From assembly GCA_001466705.2 (NCBI GenBank), contig LATX02000035.1, positions 930,001 through 994,000 on the forward strand: DNA of 64,000 bases, in the 5' to 3' direction. Shown piece after piece: positions 30,695 to 43,951 of this stretch. Every line of letters begins with the position of its first letter. Position 1 is the stretch's first letter. The stretch comes from Moniliophthora roreri (taxonomy: Eukaryota; Basidiomycota; Agaricomycetes; Agaricales; Marasmiaceae). Both the position numbers and the translations under genes were made by a program. The notes under the pieces are model-generated. The model was not told the DNA's origin. It saw only the letters and a program-made list of their open reading frames with translations, and searched no databases.

Positions 30695-33600
30695 ATGAGT
30701 AGTCGTACAACTCGAGCGAGAGCCCAGCAGAATGCTGCTGTGTCGGTGTCTGCCTCACCGAAACCTACAAAACAGAAGGCATTGCCCAAGGCAAAGGAAA
30801 AACCACAGGTGGCAGCCCGCAAGGCTCAACCAGCAAAAGCGACTGCAAAGGAGGATTCAATAATGGAAATGGAGGAGCCCCAGGTGCTACAAGAGGAGAA
30901 GGAAAATGTGAAGGAGGGGGAGGTAAAGGACGAGGAAGATAATTCTACGACGACCAACAAACTAGTCACACGACGACCCAAAGTCATTCTCACAGTCGAA
31001 CCTCAGCAAGTTTTCTGCACTTGCAGGAAGGAGGATGATGGGACGCCGATGGTCTACTGCGTTGAGTGCAAGGATTGGTGCGTTTTCTTATCGCTCATCT
31101 TGACAGGTGCTAATCTTCAAAAATTTTCCACCAGGTACCACTTTGGCTGTGTGGGTCTGGATGAAAGGACTGCCGAAGACATTAGTGAGTGGCATTTGTC
31201 CTTTTTTTATCTAGTTGTATTTTCGTACCTTTCATTTGTCATTATGGATTCTCGACCTTGCTTTCAACTTTGCGACTTCTGTTACCTGAGATTTCAGTGC
31301 TGACTTTTCTTGGTTTACAGACCTATATGTCTGCCCTTCATGCTTGGAAAAGACGGGTCTTCATTCAGTCAGTGAGTACGCCGATTTCTGTTACTCTTCT
31401 TTCGTCGCCATTCTGGCCTTCTGGTTCTCCATGTACGTTGAATCAAAATCGTTCGTCTCCCACTGCTGTGAGCTACCTGAGCGCCTTCATAATGATCATG
31501 ACGTGATGTTAGTATCCCTTCTTCGGTGTCAGATGTTATTCTATTGTCAAAGTGTTCTCTACACCGTTGAGAAATGCAGTCCAGACTGGCTGGGGATACA
31601 GCGCCTAAGAATCAGCCACAGGGGAGAAACAATTAATTGCTGTGAAAGACACTTTATGACCTACTTATTGCGCTCATTCCTTTTTGGTTATAAACGGTGA
31701 CTAACAATTCTTGTAGTGTTATGGGAAGGGCCTGAAGCCGTTGAAGAGGTTGCCGAATCAAGACAAGCATCGTCCACTCCCGCTCCAAAACCTGCCAAGA
31801 AGAAAAGGGCCGTTGCACCGACAAACACGGAGGCGTCTCGCAAAATACCGACCCCCGAGCCTGAGGAACCTCCAAGTCAAGAGTCGGATGATCCGGGTAG
31901 CGAGGATGATTATACAGATGAAGGAGTGAAGGCAATCGGTGGCAAGGTACGTAGCTGATGGATTCTCTCTCAAAATAATAGCTGACTTTATCACAGCGCC
32001 GACTTCGGACCTATGCATCAGAGTCTGAATCGGACAGTTCTGTCATCTCCAATAGCAATGCTACGCACCGAAAGCGCCGATTGACCAAAGGCAAACCGTC
32101 TTCTAGTTCACCCGGACCGTCCTCAAAAAGGAAGGCCCAGGCTTCCGCTCCGTACCACCCGCCACCACAGAAGAAAGCAAGGATAGGTTCGGATTCTTCG
32201 GAAGATCCTACGCGGAAGTATTGCCGTGGAAAGCTTGAGGACCTGTTTCGAGATATATTCCTCAGATACCCTTATGTACGTAGTACCGACGGAGAGAATG
32301 GTGGCGATGATAGCGGGAGTAAGGAGTTGTCGGAAGATGAGAAAAGTACGGTATTGGCTCAGGCGAAGCAGTTCGCTGATGATCTTGAGGCTTGTGTATA
32401 CGAACTGTATGCTGAGTTGGATAAGTCTGGTCACTCTTCAGCGGGGCCAAAGTACAAGTGAGCCATTCATTATTTCCCGTCGACTTTTCAATGTTCTAAT
32501 TCATGGTTCTCCTTTCTCTAGGGACCGTTTCCGGACACTACAGTTTAATCTTAGCAAACCTGACCGTGTTGTGATCCACAAACGGATTGCTTCAGCTCAG
32601 ATCACACCCAAAGAGCTTTCAGGAATGTCTTCGACCGATTTAGCTAACGAGGAGTTGAAGCAATCCATCAAGATTGCAGAGCAAGAAGCGTTGGAACACT
32701 CCATTCTCCAAAAGATTACAGCTCCTCGTGCAAAGATTACGCATAAGGGACTGGAAGATATTGAGGACGTCAATGGGAGCAGTCGTGAGCGCGAAAGACG
32801 CCAGGAGGACGAAGAAAGAATGGAAAGAGAACGAATGGCGAGGTTGAGAGCAGTTCAACCTCGCCCACGTACCTTGTCGACGTCCGTTCCTCCAGAATCT
32901 CCTGTCGTCCCGTCTCCTGTCGTCCCGTCTCCTGCGATTGCTCAAAGCGAATCTTGGGGTCCTCCTCCGCCTGTTCCGATCCATGCCTTCGCTGACGGTG
33001 TTGGGTCGTTTGGTGGTTCCATCCATCCTTCGAGGCCACCATTGTTCATCAACACGGAATCAGAGATGGCGATACCTGAGCCCGAGCTCAACCTCGCAGA
33101 TCTCATTAATATTGACGATGAACCGACCTCTGTTCAAGATGGACCAACGGTCTCACCGGCTACCGGCCCTTCAACAGCAGCCCCCACCCAGGACTCTGCA
33201 GAACCATCTTCTACCACCCCGCCTACTACCACTCCCACCGGAATCTCTCCATTTGCAAACATTCCGCAGGCCACAGCTACCCCAACAACCCTGGGTCCAC
33301 AGGCAGGACGAAGCGCTTCATTTGACCTCAATTCCTTGTGGTCCATCCCATCTGGAAATTCGCCTACTGAAGAGGCCACTACAGCCTTCGAACGCAATGC
33401 GTCAGAGCCATCTTCCCTAGAAGATTCAGGTGATGTCTCGATGTCCGACTCGCGTGGTGCAGACGATGGGGATTTCGATGTCTTTTTAGAAGAGAAAGAA
33501 CCTCTGACACCGGAGGCATCGCGAGCTATGTTCGAATCCCTACCCAATGTATGGAATGGAAAGGTATGACATCTGTTACGTTCGAGTACAACCGGGACTG

Positions 33601-34839
33601 ACTTTTTCCTTCACAGATATCAATGCCATTGGATTCGGCGATTCCGCAAGAAACCCCCGTCTTAGCCCGTCAAATGGGTGGAAGATCAATCGAAGCAGAC
33701 TCACCACTTTGGAAGACACTGTTCCCTTCAGACTCACTCAGAATTGATGGGCGCGTACCTGTTGAAAATTCGGCCAAGTTCCTTTTGCAAATGCGGATGA
33801 ATCCAACGAAGGAACTGATCGCTGTTGCTTTTTCTCCTTCCGAGGAAGGAGAAACCGAATTCAAGGCTCTATCCGACTTCTTAATCAATAAAGGGTGAGT
33901 TATTTTATGATTTACTTCGTTACTGCTTTCTAAGCACGTATACACAGGCGTCATGGGCTCGTCTTTCCTTGGGGTCAGCGACCTAAGGAGCATCACCCTG
34001 GAAAAGAGCTGTACATCATTCCGCTTCTTTCTAGTCACCCGCTTCCCGACTACATGGAACTGCTTGATGAGCTGAAGCTACCCAAGGAACGCACAGCCGA
34101 CTATTTGGTCGGCATTTGGTGGCTTAACAGAGGCAAACTTGCGCCTCCACCCTCGCTTTCTTCGACGCCACCGGCACCTACGCCAGCAGCGACGTCGGCA
34201 CAACCCCAATCTGCGACAAATGTACCCACACCCCCACCCACACCTACCACGAATATTCCATCGCAGCAATCGACTACCCCCGTTCCGCCAACTCCAACGA
34301 TACCCAATATCACAATGCAATTGGCTGGCCTGGCTGCGACCGTACCAGTAGACCAGGCCGCTTTAGCCGCTGAAATCGCCTCTCTCACGCCAGAGCAGAT
34401 GGATCTAATGATGCGTGCGCTGGCATCTACCATGCCAGCTGCTACTCCTGCATCTCCGTCGCTACAGGTCTCTACGGTATCTCCACCGCCTCCTTCAGCA
34501 CCTCAATTACCTGGTTTCGGCGCTCCCCCGGCTGCGCAGTCCTGGGTGGGAAGCTCGACTCCTGGTTTCCCACCATTTGCACCGCAGTATCCTCCAATGC
34601 CAGGCTCTAATCCGTATCCTGCTTCTCAGTCACTTATTGATGGCGCACATGGGTATGATGGTGTGCGAGGCCGTGGCGGTGGCGCAGGTGGAGATCGTGG
34701 TAGGCGAGGAAGTGGAAGTCGCGGTAATCGTGGTGGTGGACGCAATCGCCCGGAGGACTGGTCTCGCCGACCAGTTGATTCCGGCTGGCCTCGCAAGAAA
34801 CCTTCGGCGAACTCATCCTATCACCAAGGTGGATGGTAG
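30695..34839 (+). CDS. Bye1-like transcription elongation regulator (PHD, TFIIS-like and SPOC domains)
   Basis: Multi-exon nuclear protein; start taken at 30695 (MSSRTTRARAQ), with an in-frame ATG at 30614 as alternative. Domains in order: Lys/Ala-rich basic N-terminus; a PHD finger ('FCTCRKEDDGTPMVYCVEC', 'WYHFGC', 'YVCPSC', the C4HC3 ligands being complete); a TFIIS central-like domain ('RKYCRGKLEDLFRDIF', 'KDRFRTLQFNLSKPD', 'ITPKELSGMSSTDLA'); an acidic, Pro-rich linker; a SPOC domain (about 33620-34130, 'KFLLQMRMNPTKELIAVAF', 'LYIIPLLSSHPLPDYM'); a Pro/Ala-rich stretch; an RGG/RG-rich tail. This order is that of yeast Bye1 and animal PHF3/DIDO, which bind RNA polymerase II and restrain elongation. 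PHD ligands suggest H3K4me3 reading. Most introns are about 50-130 nt, but the one after the PHD finger (31372-31716) is 345 nt with a good CTAAC branch site. Confidence 0.85.
32901..32930 (+). repeat. 15-bp tandem duplication inside the Bye1-like coding region
   Basis: CCTGTCGTCCCGTCT occurs twice in tandem and in frame, encoding a repeated PVVPS unit in the disordered linker. It is a slippage-type expansion with no effect on the reading frame. Confidence 0.75.
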
Positions 34840-35170
34840 ACATGGATGGATGTTGATAATTTCTTGTCCTCTGGATTTGGTGCAGAACCCTGTATCCTTA
34901 TTTTTATTCTTTCGTATTTCCCCGTACAATTATGTAGCTTTAGGCTCGAAATACCATATGTAGTTGACATGTATTACTTCTCAGCTGGGTACCACAGAAT
35001 AAACTGCCGGGAGGAAGCAAACTGTCCAAATACCTTGACGTACCTTGAGCGCTTAAGCAACTTGAGCGCCAATTTTTTGATCCCCACACAATTGCAGCAC
35101 CAATTCCATCGCTCATGTCTATTCCTTTCTGCTCCAAGTATTCAGCGTATCATATCTAATATTATCTCAT
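34840..35170. other. intergenic, Bye1-like gene to WDR59
   Basis: About 330 nt in tandem orientation, with no open frame of note and no repeat. Presumably 3' UTR plus the WDR59 promoter. Confidence 0.6.
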
Positions 35171-38100
35171 ATGCCAGGCTCGCAGTCAAGCAACGATTAC
35201 GGTCATGGTTCGAGTGAATCGCCTACACAAAGTCTGAGGTCGAAACCGACAGACGGGGGCCTTTCATCATCGGAAGACACGACAACCTCAGAAGATGGCG
35301 GGAATTTTCGCGAGAGTCTGCAGATTGACATGAAGGGATTAGTTGGGGATGCTGTGGGGAACGTGAGTTGATATTTCTCTGCCGATTTGACTGGAAGACT
35401 GAGTACTCTCAGATGAGCATCAGTCCAGCTTCACGCGACGTAGTACTAGCTGCGTACGGTTCCCTCCTTGCCAGAATTCGGCATTCAATTGACCAACTAG
35501 TTCTTCTAGGCGACGCGGGCTTTTCATTATCGACCTGAAGTCACCATTCGAAGTTCCTCGGTTTCTACCTCAAGGCGGTACATGGGATGTTGCGGATGTG
35601 CAGTGGAATCCTCATCACCGGAGGGCTGAATACATCGTCTCCACGTCTAGCGAGAAGCTGTGTGTATTTTTCTCGATCGCACTTTCGTCGACTCACAATC
35701 CTCAGTTTGATTTGGAACCTTTTCATGTCCAGAAAAACCTCCATCGAACACATTCTTCATTCCCATTATCGAGCCATTACCGATATCAACTGGCATACTA
35801 CAGAGTGTGACACGGTCGCAAGTACTGGAATTGATTCTTGGGTTTGGGTATGGGACCTTAGGGAGACACGGAAGCCTATCTTCGGACTTAGCGCTTTCAA
35901 CTGTACGTTGCCCATTCAGCTACACCATACTTAGCTAACCGGGTTATGCTCAGCTCCTGGAACGCAAGTCAAATGGAACAAACGTGATGCAAATATATTG
36001 GCGTCATCCCACGCGAACGAAGTGCTCATCTGGGACCGACGGGTATGTTGTAAGCTTCCTTGTAACTCGCAATTGTGGGTGCTCATGAACTTATAGAAAG
36101 GATCGGTCCCCATTACAATCATACGTGGCCACACATCTCGTATCTACGGAATTGACTGGTCGCACGGCCTGAGAAATGAGATTGTGACGTGTTCACTAGA
36201 CAAGACAATTAAAGTTTGGGATATCGAGAACTACGCTCCTGAGTCGAGGAATGTGCGGTCTGGGGTGCCGAGTGCAAATCATCTAGCACCTGAGCCGAAA
36301 CATGAAATTCATACAACTTATCCTGTCTGGCGAGCCAGAAACACACCTTTCGGAAAGGGAGTCTTAAGCCTTCCCCAACGAAGCGACACGACATTGGAGT
36401 TGTACTCTACAAACGAGGACACAAATGGGGAGCCTGTTCGAACTTTCGAAGGGCATAATGATGTCGTGAAGGAGTTTGTCTGGCGAAAAGGAGGACAACG
36501 TAAGTCTTGCTTGCAGATGCAGTATCCAACTCTCATGCTAGCGTCCAGATGACAATGAATTTCAGCTGATCACATGGTCGAAAGATCGGACCCTCAGATT
36601 CTGGCCAGTCTGCCATGATACGCTTCAAGTGAGATCTCATGTTATTTACGAAGTCTTCTGCTGACGACGCCCGTCTGTGGTGCAGAAAGTAGGTTATGAT
36701 CCTTCTCAGAACAACAAGTCTTCATCACCTCGTAACTTCACTGTGGAGCAATCGAATTCAACCATTTCGTTCCGAAACCCACCATCACAATCTGAATCAG
36801 TGCCTCTGCTATCAGCACCCATTGGAAACCGAGCTATCCTTGCGGAAGTGCGGGCAGGCGCCCCACCTCGACAGAGAAACACTCTGCATGGAGGATCTGA
36901 TGCACACGAGACCATTAGCTCCCAGTTTGCACCAGGAAGTGTCCCAGGAATCTCCAGCTCGGCAGATACCCTTCATCCTTCCATGACCCTCCGAGTGAAT
37001 TTCAAGCGCACAATATCCAGTAACTTCAATCCGAGTGGTGGAGGTACAATGAGTAGAGGAGCAGCTGGAAACAAGTCACGAGCCAATGTAGATCCGTTGT
37101 CGTGGTTGACTAGCGTTAAGGTTGGGGATCGAAGAGGAAGTAGTTCTGGTCCCGGAAGTCAAACAGGTAGTAATGATGGCTCGAGAGTCAGGTCAGGTTC
37201 TCGGGAACTTGGTGGGCAGGATCTTTCGAATACAGTCCCTCCTATTATTGGGAACAAAAGACGAAGAAGTGATAGCCAAAGTCGTCCTGTGGTTGAGGAA
37301 AAGGATTCAGGGCAGTCGTTGCAAGACGAGTGCGTGAATAGACTTTTAACAGAAGCATAAACTGATCGACACCCAGGATCACATCTGTCCTTACAAAACT
37401 TTCATCATCCAAGATCAAGTTAGAGAAGGTTTGTCCTCTCTCTCATCCACTCGCAAATGTTCTAATGCGTGGTTCCGTTAGCATGATTTGACCAAGAAGA
37501 GGACATGTACCCTGGGGCTGCAAGTGCCATGGGGTGCATCGTCTTCTGTTTTCATGCGGATAACATTTACATTCCCGCGTGATTATCCCCAAGGAACCCA
37601 TCCTGAAGGAACGCCTACTGTCGAACTTGACCGCACTCCCTTGATTTCAATCAGGGATAGAGCATTCATTCTGCGTCATTTGCGTACCATCAGAGAAAGG
37701 CAGCGTCCATGCCTGGAAGCATGCTTACGTTTTCTGTTGTTCCGGATTGAGGACGAACAGCAAGAAGCACCTCTTCCGTTGGAGTCAGAATCTTCCTCTG
37801 ACGAGGAAGGGCGGCCACGTCCAAAAAAGATGACGTCATCACTCATTCGTAACAGTAAAAACCTGGCGGAACCCAGGACTTCACAGGGAACTTTCGGTCC
37901 GAATGGTATGTTGTGATTTCAAAGTATGCACATTCCCGACTATTCATATCCGCTTTCTGCAGGTGAGCTTGTTTGTTTCTTCGCCGCGCCACCTAGGATC
38001 ATTCGCAGTCTTCCACATGCGCTCTCTAAATCACCGTCAAAATCCTCGGATAACGCAGAGGAGAAGATAGAGGAACCTACTTCGAGGATGTTCCAATCTC

Positions 38101-39876
38101 CAGCGTTGGTCTATGATGCTGTTCGTCGTCTATCGTTAGCGGCCAGTGATAGAGTTCCCAAGGTCGAAAGCAGACGTTCGGAGAGTGGAGAACATCTGAC
38201 GCGCATCATGACCAGCCTTTTGACCTTTTCGCGGCACCGTCGGCCTAGCTTCCAAGAACCAGTTTATCCTGGTGATGGCACCGATAGTTTTATGATGCCA
38301 TCCAGAAGAAGCACGGTTGTCATCTCCAACACTTCACCGATTGCTGGTTGCGACAAAATAGTTGCTGTTGACTACATCTTTCTCGCACCAGATATACTGG
38401 ACTTGTGTGACCAGAACGCCAATTTTGCAAGAGCTCATGGACGTTATGACCATGAGCGAATCTTTCGCACACTCGGGGCACTTCTTGGTACATGGATACA
38501 AGTTAATCCTTCTCAAGTTAAAGGTGCAGATAGCTTGATCAAGCAAACTGTCAGCCGCCTGTAAGCTCGATTTATCTCAAGCCCTGTCTCCCCTCTCTGA
38601 TGATCTTATAGGCTTCTTGTCCTTCGTGATCAAAAAGACGTCCAAATGCTCGCAATGGTATCCGTCGTTCTGCTGCAGTCATTCCCTCCGCCGCCTGCCA
38701 TTGTGAAAGATCGCGGACAGGCTCCAAAACTCCCGAACAGTTCATCAAATAATATACTGCTCGCCAAGTTTGGTGGGTCAGATTATTTCAGTATCCCTCG
38801 ACGAAGAACGATGTCCAATCGCATCAGTCCAAACTCTCCAACATGGTCACCTCAACCATCCTCAGAGTCTTCATTGTACACTAGCATGCCTGCATCGGGA
38901 TTTAGCGGATCACGAGGATCTTGGCCAAATTTATTCAACCCGGGGAACATGCGTGTACTCATGACTGGAATGCAAGAGACTGCGAAGGATAATGTTCCTC
39001 CGGAAGCTATGCCATCTACACCCGGGCCATGGGCACCCGTATCATTGCGCAAAAGAGCGATCCATGAACCAGACTCTCCTGTTCCACGTCAACGAATCCC
39101 CCGGCGCGACTCGATAAACACCCTGTATTCCCCGGTATCCAAGTCCTGGACTGAGTCGATGCCATTTTCCAAGGGCCCATTATCGTTTTCTTCGGATGAA
39201 CATCGGTTGCCACCGATTCCCAGCAAAGGTAGGACCGCCGACCAAAGGAAACGAACGATTGTTTTTGACGAACAATCACCAGAGCCAAGGTAAATACCCT
39301 AATATCCCCGAACCGTCCTGGCCTGACGGTAGGAAAGTCAGGAAAGCCTATTTCAGGAGGAAATTACTGCCTTACTAGCACATGTCCATGTGTACGCGGA
39401 AATACTCTTTCGATGGGTGTGTAAGTAACGTCAGTATTCAGGTTTCACTACTGATGTGTTTCTTCCAAAGCAATTGTTCCACAAGAGGCTAGAACTGCTC
39501 AAATCAGTGAAGCAGTCGACGCCGCATGATCATGGTTCGCACAGCATCGGTGGGTCTAATTCATCCTGTCTCCGTTTATTTATTCGCTTTCCGCGCAGGC
39601 GTTGTCCGCATATGTCCGCAGTGCGCCACGCAGCTGCCAACGAAGGGAGGGTCATGTCCTTCATGCTCAACCACTTGTAGTGTGCCGCTTTGTTCAATAT
39701 GCCGGCTCTCAGTCAAGGGTATGTAACGTCTCGTGCTAACTTTTCTCTCGGTGTTGATCAAACAAATAGGACTTGCGATAAACTGTGTACGATGTCTCCA
39801 TATCGCCCATATGACTTGCTGGAAGAAGCTGCACATCTCAATATGTCCTGCTGGTTGTGGCTGTCGATGTGCCTAG
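35171..39876 (+). CDS. WDR59 homologue (yeast Sea3/Mtc5), SEA/GATOR2 complex subunit
   Basis: Long multi-exon gene beginning MPGSQSSNDYG. The product belongs to the SEA/GATOR2 complex on the vacuolar membrane that relays amino-acid state to TORC1. The WD40 propeller fills the N-terminal part: 'RGLFIIDLKSPFEVPRF', 'WDVADVQWNPHH', 'DSWVWVWDLRETRKP', 'TQVKWNKRDANILASSHANE', 'GIDWSHG', 'DKTIKVWD', 'VPVW-like VWRARNTPFGKG' and 'FEGHNDVVKEFVWRKGGQ'. Several of these match human WDR59 almost word for word. A disordered Ser-rich region follows, then an RWD domain (about 37480-37760; 'ITFTFPRDYPQGTHPEGTP'), a long linker, and a C-terminal zinc/RING-like region ('CPQCATQLP', 'CPSCSTTCSVPLCSICRLSVKG', 'CVRCLHIAHMTCW', 'CPAGCGCRCA'), ending one residue after the last Cys. 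The last intron (about 39719-39768) is needed to reach this ending. Convergent with YVC1, 117 bp between stops. Confidence 0.9.
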
Positions 39877-39993
39877 ACACTACGTCTCTGCCACACTGTA
39901 CATTATTCATTAGTAGAAATATTGTACCTATTCGAAAGGAAAGTAATGCTTTGTTGATCGTGTACGTATATATATACAACATGTAAACTTCCG

Positions 39994-42900
39994 TCATCTC
40001 TGAAGTGTAGCAAGATCCTTCGATATCTGTTTCAGTAGATCTTCAATACGTGTTTGCCTCGCCTCCATTGCTTCTAGTTTTTGATTCAACCTTGTCTGAG
40101 CACTATCTGTGTCTACTTCTCCTAAGACTTGTCCGACAGTTGGTAAAGAGGGGCTTTTTATAGGAGGTGGGCTCTCTGATAACACGCCCTGCGCCGCCTT
40201 CGCGCCATCTTCCATTATCGGGGAACCCACAGCACCTTGTTTACGCTGGGACTGGCTACGTTGGGGTTCTCGGACAACGACACGAGAAGTCATTTCCGAC
40301 GGAACGCGCCGATGACCTCCTTGTATGGATGATAGACGTCTACGACTGGCAGGCCCATAGCTAACCAAGGGTGGACCACTCCCTCCGGGAGTGGTGCTCG
40401 GGCTGGGTTGAAGGGCTTGCGGCTGGTCGAGAGATCCTTCCGTATCAATCGAGTCCACGGGGTCGTCAACAACTAGTGGTTGGAATATCTGAGCTAAAGG
40501 GCTCGTAAAGCTTTGAGCAGCCTCTGCTCCTTTATGGAGAATGGAATTCAATCGTTGGCGAGGAATGATGTCCTGTGGGGGTGTGGAAGGTGATAGGGTC
40601 GGCTGCAGGCGAACTTGAGCCTCGTTTGAGCTCATTGAGTTATTCTGTTCAGTTGAACGAAAGTTCGATTTGCGGAATGAGGACGATGTGCGACGGTGTT
40701 GTGGTTGGGGCGACTTGTCAACCGCTCGACCCAAAGACGTTTCCGGATCGTCTCGTGTATCAAGTGCGCTCGTGTTCAGTTCATCCTCGATCTCGAAGAT
40801 CTACGACTTGGTGCGTGAATACGTGCAAATAATATCAAAAGTCGTGAAAGCCTACCGCATCAATGTCCGCATCGGATCCCGCTAGTCCTTCAAAAAGTGC
40901 TAAATCGGGTTATTATAATGACGTATCGAGGCACGGAGGTGCACTTACAGAGTCTTTTCACACTCCGGGGTAATCTCTCGACCGCTCTTTCTGCTACGGC
41001 GGATACTGTGTCGTAGAATCCTATTGTGCTATTAATCTTCGCCTGCCGCTCATAAAGCGCGATCAGGAGAAGTATAGGAAAACTTGTCGTCCGGATCATG
41101 AATACGTTAACCTTTTATATCAGCTCAACACTATGCTCGGCGTGAGGAGGACGAGACCTACCTTGTGGAACCACCGCGGTGTAAGGACGTAGCTTAGTGG
41201 CAACATGATGCAGACAGCGATTAAATTGATTGGAGGTTGGTAGGAAAACAAGGAATCCGCTTTTACCCTAGACGTGCATATGGATCAGTTCGGCACAATG
41301 AGCATATATCGTTATGTACATACCCTTCGATCGTAGACACTGCTCTCCTGAACATGGCCTAAAGAACATCAGGTATGATTCTACAGGTTGGATAACTCAT
41401 GTCTTACCTCTGCTGCGGCATCCTCGTTGATAGTGGCAAAAGTATTTGAAAGAATCTGGCGAAGCATTTGAACAGGACGTCTGGCCGTGGTTTTCGACTA
41501 CTCACAGAGACCAATACTGATTATTGTTCATCAGGTACACGACAAGCTACTGAAGGATGAAAACCGACCTGTAAGTAGTAGTGTGTTACTCAAACACGCA
41601 TAGGTAACCATCAGAATGGGCCCCAAGAAGTGGTGAAACTCAGCTAGAAAAGTTAGATCCAGTGTGAACCGTCAGAATACAGCGGACTGATCAACACTCA
41701 CTGGAGTGATCAAATCCACTCGCGTCTAAACCAAACCACAGGTCAAGCATCCACCAGGCGATTGTCCTGTAAATTTATAAGCCTGATGAGCGGAACATAG
41801 GTCTCGGCATACCCAGCAGTATATCTGGAGGTATATGGAGTTGTTGGTTAGACAGGTAGATGGATAGTGAGAGATCTCACATACTGTGCCTCATTCCGGC
41901 TCAATGTCCAGAGCGCGTAAAGGAATCCACCGAAGCAAAACGCAGCAATGAGCATCAGTGCAAGGAATTGTACCATCATAGCTCGTAGCGAGAGGACCAT
42001 CAAGTTATTTTTGAGAGTTACAAAAGCGAGCCTGAGAAGGTTCAGGATAGTGCGGGCTGCTAGAATGAGAAGCGCACCTGGGAAACATGAGACAGGCAAT
42101 TAACGCCAGGCAGTCTATGCCAGTCGAACGGGCCCATGCTTCTACGCGTAGAACTGCTTGAGTGAGGTGCTAAGAGGAGCTTAAAGAACACAAACTGTGA
42201 TGAAAAACACCATATAGGCGCAAAAAGGCATATAAGCAGTAGAATGTTACTAGAAAGCTCGGTTAGTGTATTACTGACCCGAAAGGTCAGCCAGCAATAC
42301 CAAATGCCAAATCGAAGCCATTCTGCGCAAATGTAAGATCCCGGATATAGAGTACTTATACCCAACGTCACCTACCCAAGTTCCTTTGAAATAAACTGAG
42401 GCAAAAGTCAGCACAGAGATATGCGACAGGATAGAGACCGACCTTTTATTCCGTGCTCCTGCATTGCTGCAACCTTTTCCAATGTAAAACCCAGAGCATA
42501 CACCATGAAGAAAATTTCTGACTCGTTGAGCCGGTCTGTTTCATTCATTTCTATCGCAAGGATGAACAGAACGAACAGAATCATGAAGCTTAGGAGAAGA
42601 AGCATCAGTGAAACAGGACTCGGGTCTTGTGGGGAGCCGTACTTCGTATATTCCAGAACGGAGCGAATTGATGGAACTTTGAGCCTGAATAGATGGTCAA
42701 CTTGAGAATATGTTGTGAGAGTATGATTGAGTTTCGCACCGGTAGTGGTCAAGGAGGGGAGCTTTGTGAGGGTCATAGAAATGAATAGGGTTTCGTTTGT
42801 ACGTCTATAGTATCCAAATTAGTGCCTGTTAAGCCGAGTCGGAACTTTTCGTACGTCTGATAAGATTGAATGGCTACTTTGGGCCTGGTAGACGATTTTA

Positions 42901-43699
42901 CCGCTACAAGGGTTTAACAGGTGCCTTATCACGAGCTGAAAGGATGGCGCACCTCCAAATGCTATCTATGACCTTCTGGCAAGCCGAGCTTTTGATAAAC
43001 CTCTTTGCCTTCCCTAATATCGCCATTTCGATTGCGTTCCCCACTCGCTCTTCTAGATCCTCCCTTTCCTCCCTTGCCAACCGCATTACGCTCTCTTCAG
43101 CACCATTGTACACTGGCCAACTAGTAGTAAGAGCCAGTGCAAGTGACATGAGGTCGTTTCCGTATTCGCGAAGCGTCCGAATGGCAAGGATTTCGCAAAG
43201 CTCAGCTCTTGATCGAGAGATAGAGTGTGTTGTCAAATTCTTGTCGCGGTAGAAGTGGACCCGATTTAGGAGAAAACAGAAGACGACAGACATGTTTCCA
43301 TCCCGTTGTATGGCCGCATACTTCTCTACCAAGGGTCGAATGAGGGTGTATGTGAGGTCGGGAGCGGTGAGTGCTTCGTAGGTCAGAGGAGTATCTGGGA
43401 GTAACATCAGAAGGTGTTCTTGCGGGTCATAGAGGGGGATAGGTACCTATAAAATGCTATTGGAAGCTTTTAGAACTTCAGTAAACGCTTCTAGAGGCGA
43501 AAGTCGTACAATGATATCCTGGATGCAAAAGGTAACTCAGAAACGCTGCGGCGTGGTTTCGTCAGACTCACTGCTCGTATCATGTGTATTGTGGGATATA
43601 CTGGTGTTTTCCCGATATCCTGCCTGTAGTATCGTTAAACTTAGCTGATTGAGAAGGTACCAGGACGTACGGCGACAGCAGGGGTTGAAGTTCGGACAT
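39994..43699 (-). CDS. YVC1: Yvc1-type vacuolar TRP calcium channel
   Basis: Intron-rich gene; I start it at 43699 (MSELQPLLSP), with a short first exon and introns of 50-65 nt that join 'DII' to 'VPIPLYDPQEHLL'. Yvc1 is a TRP-family cation channel that releases vacuolar calcium on osmotic shock. The cytosolic N-terminal domain has 'APDLTYTLIRPLVEKYAAI', 'NMSVVFCFLLNRVHF' and 'NGAEESVMRLAREERED', typical of fungal Yvc1. Several hydrophobic helices follow between about 42750 and 41050 (for example 'SPVSLMLLLLSFMILFVLFIL' and 'FCFGGFLYALWTL'). Past the pore come 'EGLAGSDADIDA' and 'IFEIEDELN', then a disordered Ser/Pro-rich tail ending in a coiled coil ('EAMEARQTRIEDLLKQ'). The N-terminal ELQPLL fits the ExxxLL vacuolar sorting signal. 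The middle exons in the membrane domain were not all resolved. Confidence 0.87.
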
Positions 43700-43951
43700 T
43701 GATCGTCGATGTCGTCAGAGAACAAGGAATTTCAAACAAGCGCCCGAGAAGTTCTTGCAATGTTCAGCATGGTACAATTGCATTCGTGGATAGCTACATT
43801 ATGATCGCGAGAGAGAATAGAAAATAAAGAAAGACCATGCAGAGTACTAATTCGAGCCCGGCATGGAAGACTGATAAATATACATCGACAGCAAAACCGA
43901 AGGATGACAGAACGGAGACTAGGAAAATAAAGAGCAGACAATAACGATACA

